Source of the DNA: Desulfolutivibrio sulfodismutans DSM 3696
Lineage (GTDB): Bacteria > Desulfobacterota > Desulfovibrionia > Desulfovibrionales > Desulfovibrionaceae
Assembly (NCBI RefSeq): GCF_013376455.1
Contig: NZ_CP045504.1
Location: 2,873,001 to 2,937,000 of the forward strand
Direction: 5' to 3'
DNA: 64,000 nucleotides
Shown piece by piece: positions 57,892 through 64,000 of the stretch. How positions within the stretch are numbered: the first letter of the stretch is position 1; each line of letters starts with the position of its first letter. Below the pieces are notes generated by a model, which worked only from the letters and a program-made list of their open reading frames with translations, had not been told where the DNA came from and searched no databases. The position numbers and the translations under genes are program-made.

Positions 57892-58692
57892 GTGATCAAA
57901 CCCGTGGAGCCGTCAGCCTTGTCCAAGAAGTTTCGGAGCCTTGAAGGGGTGTGCTGGCGGCGGGTGATGGAGAGGCGGGTGGCTGAGCGTATGGACGAAC
58001 TCAAGGCGGCCAACGCCAGGCTGTTGGCCGAGATCAAGGAGCGCCAGAAGGCCGAGGCCAGGCTGCGTGAGGCCTTGGCGGAAAAAGAGAGCCTGCTGGC
58101 GGAAATCCACCACCGCGTCAAAAACAACCTCCAGATCGTCTCCAGCCTGACGGACATGGCCGGCCGCCGCATGCGCGACCCCGAGGCCCGGGCCGTCTGC
58201 CTGGATCTCCAGGCCAAGATCCACGGCATGGGGCTCATTCATACGGAATTGTACCGCAGCGGCAACATCGGGCGCATTGATATCGCGGCCTACGGCCGCA
58301 TGTTGTTTCATCAGCTGGCCGATATGTATGAGGCCGGGGGCATCAGGCCGACCTTCGACCTTGAGGAGTTGCCCTTGCCCCTGGACAAGGCCGTGCCCTG
58401 CGGCATGCTGCTCAACGAACTGCTGAGCAACGTCTTCAAGCACGCCTATCCCCCGGGTGAGCCGGGCCGGGTGGACATCCGCATCGGATGGCGGTCCCCG
58501 GTCCGGGCGGTCATCTCCATCCGCGACTATGGCCGGGGGCTGCCCCAGAGCATGGACATGGCCCGAACCAAGACCTTCGGGCTGCGGCTTATCCGGGATA
58601 CGGTCAAAAGACAGTTGTGCGGAAGTCTGCAAATCGATAGTGATGGAGGCACGGCGGTGACCGTGGAATTTGGGGTCGCGGGGGGTGCGTAA
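57892..58692 (+). CDS. HisKA_2-type sensor histidine kinase with remnant of a receiver domain
   Basis: The kinase core is clear: His-containing EIHHRVKNNLQIVSSLTDM, ATPase N-box LLNELLSNVFKHAYPP, G1-like ISIRDYGRGLPQ and G2 TKTFGLRLIRDTVK. Before the coiled coil (ERMDELKAANARLLAEIKER) is HVIKPVEPSALSKKFRSLEG, which reads like the last helix of a receiver domain. The rest of a receiver is absent upstream in all frames. The frame is open from 57715, but the first 50 codons look non-coding, so the start is uncertain (GTG 57892, ATG 57967 or others). No membrane segment; probably cytosolic. The next gene starts directly after its stop. Confidence 0.75.
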   Translation: MIKPVEPSALSKKFRSLEGVCWRRVMERRVAERMDELKAANARLLAEIKERQKAEARLREALAEKESLLAEIHHRVKNNLQIVSSLTDMAGRRMRDPEARAVCLDLQAKIHGMGLIHTELYRSGNIGRIDIAAYGRMLFHQLADMYEAGGIRPTFDLEELPLPLDKAVPCGMLLNELLSNVFKHAYPPGEPGRVDIRIGWRSPVRAVISIRDYGRGLPQSMDMARTKTFGLRLIRDTVKRQLCGSLQIDSDGGTAVTVEFGVAGGA

Positions 58693-59730
58693 GTGGAAAT
58701 GGACGCGACGGCGCGGGGCAGCATTTTGGTTGTGGACGACGAGCCGGTCATCACCGCCCAGTTGGAGGACATGCTGGGGGCCATGGGGTACCGGGTGCTG
58801 GAGTCGGCCGGGGCCGGGGAAGAGGCTGTGGACTTCGCCTCGCGCGGGCATCCCGACCTTGTGCTCATGGACATCGTCATGCCCGGACGCCTGGACGGCA
58901 TCGTGGCCTGCGAGCACATCCAGCGCAACCTGGGCATCCCGGTGGTGCTTCTGACCGCGTTTGGCGACGACGACCACATCGCCCGGGCCCGGGCCGCCCA
59001 TCCGTACGGATACATCCTCAAACCCTTCCAGAATTGCCAGATCAAGGCGGCCATCGAAATCGCCCTGGAACGCAAACGCCTGGAACGCGGCGTCGAGGAC
59101 GCCATGGTCGCGTTCCAGGCCAAGGCCGAGGACTCCGAGCTGCGCCTGCGCGAGGCCAATCACCGCATCAAGAACCACCTGAGCGTGGTGGCCGGGCTTT
59201 TGGGGCTGCAATCGGATGTGGCCTCGGACGACGCCTGCCGCGAGTTGCTGGAAAAATCCCGGATGCGGGTCATGGCCGTGGCCCAGGTCCACGAAAATTT
59301 GTGCGGCTCGCAGCCGGATCTGCTCCTGGACGCGGGGGAATATCTGCGCACCCTGACCGAACGCCTGTTCAACATCCTGGGATTTGGCCAAAGCCGGTTG
59401 CAACTGACCACGGACATCGCCTCCGCCCGTCTTGCCCCGCCGACCCTGGTCCCTCTGGGGCTCATCGTCAACGAGCTGTTGTCCAACACCATCAAGCACG
59501 CCTTTCCGGACGGCCGGGAGGGTGCGGTTCATGTGCGCCTGCGCTTGCAGGGAGACCGGGCCGATCTGACCGTCCGCGACAACGGGGTGGGGCTCGGGGT
59601 GCGTGAGAACGCCAGTCTGGACAGCCTGGGCCTGGAACTCGTGCAGGGGTTGGCCGGGCAGCTCGGCGGCGAGGTGCGCACGGACCCGGCCTCGCAGGGC
59701 GTGCAGATCACGGTGTCGTTTCCCCTGTGA
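58693..59730 (+). CDS. Response regulator-histidine kinase hybrid (REC-HisKA_2-HATPase)
   Basis: A 345-residue protein. The receiver (about 10-125) has ILVVDDEPVITAQLEDML, the phospho-acceptor Asp in LVLMDIVMPGRLDG and the Lys in GYILKPFQNCQIKAAI. The kinase part has the His box REANHRIKNHLSVVAGLLGL, N-box VNELLSNTIKHAFPDG and G box VRDNGVGLGV. The start is GTG 58693 (or ATG 58699), directly after the stop of the first kinase. The pair resembles a duplication with different receiver fates. Output and target are unknown. Confidence 0.88.
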   Translation: MEMDATARGSILVVDDEPVITAQLEDMLGAMGYRVLESAGAGEEAVDFASRGHPDLVLMDIVMPGRLDGIVACEHIQRNLGIPVVLLTAFGDDDHIARARAAHPYGYILKPFQNCQIKAAIEIALERKRLERGVEDAMVAFQAKAEDSELRLREANHRIKNHLSVVAGLLGLQSDVASDDACRELLEKSRMRVMAVAQVHENLCGSQPDLLLDAGEYLRTLTERLFNILGFGQSRLQLTTDIASARLAPPTLVPLGLIVNELLSNTIKHAFPDGREGAVHVRLRLQGDRADLTVRDNGVGLGVRENASLDSLGLELVQGLAGQLGGEVRTDPASQGVQITVSFPL

Positions 59731-59815
59731 GGGCAAACCCCCCCCCGCCGGGTCGCCGCAATGTCGGCAAGGGGCTTCCCAGGGCGGAAATTGCGTGATA
59801 AAACCGCAAACACCG

Positions 59816-59844
59816 TTGACTTTCCCGAATTGGCCGTGTTAGGG
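59816..59844 (+). promoter_or_regulatory. Candidate promoter of ATP synthase Fo operon
   Basis: TTGACT (59816-59821), a 17-base spacer and TTAGGG (59839-59844). The -10 is poor, as expected for a regulated promoter. The start point would be near 59851, so the Rex-like site at 59854-59871 would overlap the first transcribed bases. Confidence 0.4.
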
Positions 59845-59853
59845 CTTCGCGAC

Positions 59854-59871
59854 TTGTGAAGTCTTGCACGA
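59854..59871. promoter_or_regulatory. Rex-like operator upstream of ATP synthase genes
   Basis: TTGTGAAGTCTTGCACGA matches 14 of 18 positions of the Rex consensus TTGTGAAATATTTCACAA. It lies about 60 bases before the atpZ start, and Rex itself is encoded in the window. Inferred from pattern only. Confidence 0.5.
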
Positions 59872-59929
59872 TCTCCGTCGCATGTGGCGGCAAGCGGCTG
59901 CGGAAAGGCCTGGGACGGGGGAGGACGTG

Positions 59930-60202
59930 GTGCTGGACAAATTTCTCAAGTCGCCGATATTTAAAGATAAAAAGACGTGGGATGCCGTAGGAAACGCCTC
60001 GGTCATGGGGTTGCATCTGGTTTCCGGCGTCCTTGTGGGGCTTTTCATCGGATATTGGCTGGACGTGTGGCTTGGCACCAAGCCGTGGTTGCTTCTGTTG
60101 TTTTTGCTGTTCGGCATTGCCGCGGGTTTTCGGAACATCTACCTGGAAGCCAAAAAGTTCCAGGAAGAGAACACGACGACGAACCATGACGACCAGGGCT
60201 AG
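59930..60202 (+). CDS. AtpZ/AtpI-family small ATP-synthase-associated protein
   Basis: A 90-residue protein with two helices (NASVMGLHLVSGVLVGLFIG; PWLLLLFLLFGIAAGFRNIY) and the family pattern GYWLDVWLGTKPW. This fits the AtpZ-like protein often found before atpI. The preferred start is GTG 59930 with GGGGGAGG 5-6 bases upstream; the frame is open to 59864. It is likely a helper for assembly of the c-ring. Its end overlaps atpI by 17 bases. Confidence 0.8.
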   Translation: MLDKFLKSPIFKDKKTWDAVGNASVMGLHLVSGVLVGLFIGYWLDVWLGTKPWLLLLFLLFGIAAGFRNIYLEAKKFQEENTTTNHDDQG

Positions 60203-60647
60203 CTCGCTTGCGACCTCCTTCGACCGGATGCTTTTCCGCAGGGGGTTCGTCAATCCGGACATCAGGATGCTGGTGCGCAACCAGATCCTTTTGGCCGGAT
60301 TTTCCACGGTGTTCTGCCTGGCGGTTCTGGGGTTTTCGGCGTGGGCGTGGTCGTACGGCGCTGGCGCGGTCCTGGCGACGCTGAATTTCTGGTTTCTGGC
60401 CGGATTCGGCGTGCGCATCACCTCCCAGCCCAACCGGACCGAGGCCGTCCTGGCCACCTTGACCCGGTTTTATCTGCGGCTGGGGCTGACCGGCGCGGTC
60501 CTTTACGCGCTTATCGTGTGGGCAGGGGCGCGGCCCGTCGCGCTTTTGACCGGGGTTTCAATCATCGTCGTCAATTTTCTGTGCTGGGGCGCCGTCAAAA
60601 TCGCGGCCTCCGGAACGCGGGAAGCGCCAAATGGAAAGGAGGCATAA
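60186..60647 (+). CDS. atpI: ATP synthase subunit I
   Basis: A 153-residue membrane protein with four helices (for example NQILLAGFSTVFCLAVLGFS and TGVSIIVVNFLCWGAVKIA). Size and position before atpB fit AtpI, an accessory factor for c-ring assembly that is poorly conserved in sequence. The start ATG 60186 is in the last codons of the previous gene. The atpB ribosome-binding site (AAAGGAGG) lies inside its last codons. Confidence 0.72.
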   Translation: MTTRASSLATSFDRMLFRRGFVNPDIRMLVRNQILLAGFSTVFCLAVLGFSAWAWSYGAGAVLATLNFWFLAGFGVRITSQPNRTEAVLATLTRFYLRLGLTGAVLYALIVWAGARPVALLTGVSIIVVNFLCWGAVKIAASGTREAPNGKEA

Positions 60648-60650
60648 GCT

Positions 60651-61726
<1,076 letters not shown>

Positions 61727-61747
61727 TTGCGAACATACCGATTCGGG

Positions 61748-61780
61748 AAAAGGAGGCCGGTGCGCCCGGCCTCCTTTTTT
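61748..61780 (+). terminator. Intrinsic terminator after atpE
   Basis: Stem AAAAGGAGGCCGG (61748-61760) with CCGGCCTCCTTTT (61766-61778), a TGCGC loop and a T tract through 61780. It separates the ATP synthase genes from rex. Confidence 0.92.
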
Positions 61781-61791
61781 AAAAACAGCAC

Positions 61792-61809
61792 TTGTTAAAA
61801 GTTTCACAT
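61792..61809. promoter_or_regulatory. Rex-like operator upstream of rex (autoregulation)
   Basis: TTGTTAAAAGTTTCACAT matches 14 of 18 positions of the Rex consensus TTGTGAAATATTTCACAA. It lies 30 bases before the rex start, so binding would block transcription of rex itself. Pattern evidence only. Confidence 0.55.
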
Positions 61810-61839
61810 CGTTAGCTGTTCCCACACCGGCATATCATC

Positions 61840-62496
61840 GTGAAAAGCGACCACATCCCAAGAGCAACCATCAAGCGGCTGGCCATGTACGTCCAGGTGC
61901 TGGAGTCCTTCAAGCGCGAAGGAACCCAGGTCGTGTCCTCGGAGCTTCTGGCCAGAACCTGCAACGTCAATCCCTCGCAGATCCGCAAAGACCTGGCGTA
62001 TTTCGGGGAATTCGGCGTGCGCGGGGTCGGGTATCACGTTCAGGATCTCATCACCGCCATCAAGCGTTCCCTCGGCGTCGACCGCATGTGGAAATGCGCC
62101 CTGGTGGGCGTGGGCAATCTGGGCAAGGCGCTGTTGCGGCACCGGGAATTCAAGTACCGGGGTTTTGACATCGTGGCCGCCTTCGACTGTGATCCCTTCA
62201 AGATCGGCGAGGAGGTCATCGGCCTGGAGGTGGTCTGTACCAGGCGGCTCAAGGAGACGGCCCGGGAGCTGGACATCGAGATCGGGCTGATCACCACGCC
62301 TCCGGATCGGGCCCAGCGCGCCGCCAATTTCCTGGCCGAGGCCGGGATCAAGGGCATCATCAACTTCGCCCCGGCCCGCATCACCGTCCCTAGCGACGTC
62401 CATGTGGAATATGTGGACTTTTTTCACCACCTGTACGCCGTTTCCTTCTCCATCACCCTGGATCAGCGCCCCAAGACCCAGCCCGCCGCCGTCTAG
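61840..62496 (+). CDS. rex: Redox-sensing transcriptional repressor Rex
   Basis: Repressor that binds DNA when NAD+ is high and is released by NADH. 218 residues. The N-terminal winged helix has IPRATIKRLAMYVQVLE, VSSELLARTCNVNPSQIRKD and LAYFGEFGVRGVGY. The C-terminal Rossmann domain has ALVGVGNLGKALLRH and AAFDCDPFKIG, then the domain-swapped helix at the end. The start is GTG 61840. Rex-like operators occur before this gene and before the ATP synthase operon, consistent with reports that Rex controls energy genes in Desulfovibrio. Confidence 0.95.
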   Translation: MKSDHIPRATIKRLAMYVQVLESFKREGTQVVSSELLARTCNVNPSQIRKDLAYFGEFGVRGVGYHVQDLITAIKRSLGVDRMWKCALVGVGNLGKALLRHREFKYRGFDIVAAFDCDPFKIGEEVIGLEVVCTRRLKETARELDIEIGLITTPPDRAQRAANFLAEAGIKGIINFAPARITVPSDVHVEYVDFFHHLYAVSFSITLDQRPKTQPAAV

Positions 62497-62600
62497 ACCA
62501 AAAGCCTTGCCGCACACCCTGGAAGCGACTACCCAAGCCTTTGGCTTTGAGGTAGGTGTCAACCTTCTGCCGCCAGCGTCCAGGCGGAGAGGGAGGTCGC

Positions 62601-63467
62601 ATGTTCCTGCCCCAGCATGAAACCGACGGCTGTCCCAAGGTGGTGGCCCTGCTCACGGACTACGGTCTGGCCGACCCCTATGTGGGGCAGATGAAGGCGG
62701 TTTTGACCGCATGCCTGCCCGGGGTCGCGCTTGTGGATCTGACCCATGGCGTGCCGCCGCACAACGTTTTGGCCGGGGCCTTCTTTTTGGACGCCAGCCT
62801 GCCCTGGATGCCGCCTGGGTCCGTGACCGTGGCCGTGGTCGACCCGGGCGTGGGCACATCCCGGCGCATCGTGGGCCTTCGCCGCAAGGGTCGTCTGGTC
62901 CTGGCTCCGGACAACGGCCTGCTCACCCTGCTGCTCTTGCGGGGAACGATGGACGGGGCCTGGGCCTTTCCGGTTCCGGAAACGGCCTCCGCCACATTCC
63001 ATGGACGCGATGTGTTCGCCCCCCTGGCTGCGGCCTTGGCAGGCGGAAGGCCTGTGCTGGAATGCGGATATGAGGTCGATCCGGCCTCGCTGGTTCTCCT
63101 GCCCGGATTGAACCCGACCCTGGAAGGCGGGCGGTTGCAGGCCAAGGTGCTGCATGTGGATCGGTTCGGCAATCTCATCCTGAATCTGCGTATTACGGAA
63201 TATGAGCAGGTGGTGCGGGACGCCGCAGGGGTGAGCATGGAACTGCCGGGCGCGCCGCGCATTGTCCGGGCTGCGGCCTATGCCGCCGTGCCGCCTGGGG
63301 CGCTTGGGCTTTTGGCCGGGAGCCAGGGGCATTTCGAGCTGGCCATGAACCGGGAAAGCGCGGCCCGTGAAACCGGCCTTGAACCCGGTGATGCGGTGAC
63401 GCTTTATCTTGCCGACAAACCGACGGAGGAGCCGGATAAGGCGCTTCCTCTGGCGTCGGAAAGGTGA
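62601..63467 (+). CDS. SAM hydroxide adenosyltransferase (DUF62) family protein
   Basis: A 288-residue member of the DUF62 family, which hydrolyses S-adenosylmethionine to adenosine and methionine. Motifs: LLTDYGLADPYVGQMKAVL, LVDLTHGVPPHNVLAGAFF, VVDPGVGTSRRIV, LAPDNGLLTLLL and FHGRDVFAPLAAALA; the second domain has VLHVDRFGNLILN. The start ATG 62601 has GGGAGG upstream; the frame is open to 62556. The halogenase branch of the fold is less likely because the halogenase-specific insert is not evident. Confidence 0.88.
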   Translation: MFLPQHETDGCPKVVALLTDYGLADPYVGQMKAVLTACLPGVALVDLTHGVPPHNVLAGAFFLDASLPWMPPGSVTVAVVDPGVGTSRRIVGLRRKGRLVLAPDNGLLTLLLLRGTMDGAWAFPVPETASATFHGRDVFAPLAAALAGGRPVLECGYEVDPASLVLLPGLNPTLEGGRLQAKVLHVDRFGNLILNLRITEYEQVVRDAAGVSMELPGAPRIVRAAAYAAVPPGALGLLAGSQGHFELAMNRESAARETGLEPGDAVTLYLADKPTEEPDKALPLASER

Positions 63468-63603
63468 CACTGGGAGCGCGAAACGCCTGCCCGGGATAGG
63501 CCCGGACGGTGAAATCCGATTGACAGGGGGATGGTCGGGAGGTTAGGAGAAACAGTAGAAAGTCTGAAAATACGTGGGGTTAACCGCACAGGGAGGACTA
63601 TCT

Positions 63604-64000
63604 GTGACACATCGCGCCCCCTTGGCCTCCATCATCGTGCCGACGTACAATCAGGCCCGGTATCTGACCGCCTGTCTGGATTCCATCTGGTTTCAGGATC
63701 ATCCCTCCCTGGATGTCATCGTGGTCAACGACGGCTCCACGGACGGAACCGCAGAGGCCCTCGCCGCCTTCACGCGAGCCGTGGCCGAGGACGAGGCCTC
63801 GTATGCCTCCTGCTACAATGCCCAAAGCGACGTCATCGAGCGGGTCTATCACCCGCGATATCCCCAGGACGGACGCACCCTGCGGGTCATCACCCATCCG
63901 CAGAACCGGGGATTGGCGGCGGCCCTTAACACCGGGTTCGCCGCCGCCTGCGGCCTGTACTGCACCTATGTTCCCTCCGACGACTGCCTGCTGCCTGCAA
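63604..64000 (+). CDS. Glycosyltransferase family 2 protein (3' end outside window)
   Basis: N-terminal part of a GT2 enzyme: ASIIVPTYNQARYLTACLDS, then VIVVNDGSTDGTAEAL with the nucleotide-binding Asp, and THPQNRGLAAALNTGFAAA, YVPSDDCLLP. The start is GTG 63604 with GGGAGG upstream. The frame continues past the window end after 132 codons. The stretch YASCYNAQSDVIERVYHPRY between the first two motifs is an insert seen in some GT2 enzymes. Sugar and acceptor are unknown. Confidence 0.88.
   Translation, partial: MTHRAPLASIIVPTYNQARYLTACLDSIWFQDHPSLDVIVVNDGSTDGTAEALAAFTRAVAEDEASYASCYNAQSDVIERVYHPRYPQDGRTLRVITHPQNRGLAAALNTGFAAACGLYCTYVPSDDCLLPA

Noticed and set aside
57913-59736. Minus-strand frame of 607 codons opposite the two kinase genes
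   Set aside because: Both plus-strand kinases have intact catalytic motifs; the minus-strand product is Gln/His/Gly-rich and motif-free.

Overview
The window looks like the replication-origin region of a high-GC, motile, Gram-negative anaerobe, most likely a Desulfovibrio-type sulfate reducer (Desulfobacterota/Deltaproteobacteria). The reasons are the family mix rather than any single marker: a dnaA-dnaN-gyrB-gyrA block, parAB, an Mla-type lipid transporter, a cytoplasmic [NiFe] hydrogenase of the sulfhydrogenase type, the redox repressor Rex beside a split ATP-synthase operon (atpZ-atpI-atpB-atpE only), and flagellar export genes. No database search was possible, so the taxonomic call is an inference.

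Layout. 1-5.7 kb: an AsmA-family envelope protein (5' end outside the window) overlapping a CgeB-type glycosyltransferase. 5.9-17.1 kb: a strikingly AT-rich block with dnaA, dnaN, gyrB, gyrA, a TPR lipoprotein, coaBC, an unknown protein and a UDP-glucuronate-epimerase-like gene. 17.1-19.9 kb: the segregation locus, with a small unknown gene, a perfect parS inside a 30-bp palindrome, parA, an antisense zinc-ribbon gene and parB. 19.9-25.2 kb: a heptose kinase followed by a STAS protein and Mla-type permease, ATPase, MCE protein and auxiliary lipoprotein, then a DUF1992 protein. 25.4-29.6 kb: a four-gene hydrogenase operon in the order beta-gamma-delta-alpha. 30-33.3 kb: ilvD and a sigma-54 response regulator. 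33.4-35.7 kb: a candidate small RNA or leader, then trkH and trkA. 35.8-41.4 kb: obgE, rlmN, hisI, hisG, era and yggS. 41.4-44 kb: fliL, fliN, fliO, fliP, fliQ. 44.2-57.7 kb, all on the minus strand: an HD-domain protein, pyrC, pyrB, an RsmB-like methyltransferase, a DUF116 protein, fmt, def, aspS, hisS, a SAM methyltransferase, a radical SAM protein and a cysteine-rich secreted protein. 57.9-59.7 kb: two tandem HisKA_2-type signalling proteins. 59.9-61.7 kb: the Fo part of ATP synthase. 61.8-64 kb: rex, a SAM hydrolase family protein and the start of a GT2 glycosyltransferase.

How it fits together. Replication initiation, the clamp, gyrase and chromosome partitioning sit together, as is usual near an origin. 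The DNA around dnaA lacks clear consensus DnaA boxes, while box-like sequences cluster beside parS. Rex-like operators lie in front of rex and in front of the ATP-synthase operon, which suggests NADH/NAD+ control of energy conservation.

The most unusual observations are the sharp base-composition change around the replication genes, a family of GC-rich intergenic hairpin repeats with a compensatory base-pair change between copies, a Cys-to-Asp replacement in the proximal cluster motif of the hydrogenase small subunit, a duplicated motif in FliN, a sensor kinase carrying only the tail of a receiver domain, and a promoter-terminator unit upstream of trkH. I found no tRNA, rRNA, CRISPR array or insertion sequence.
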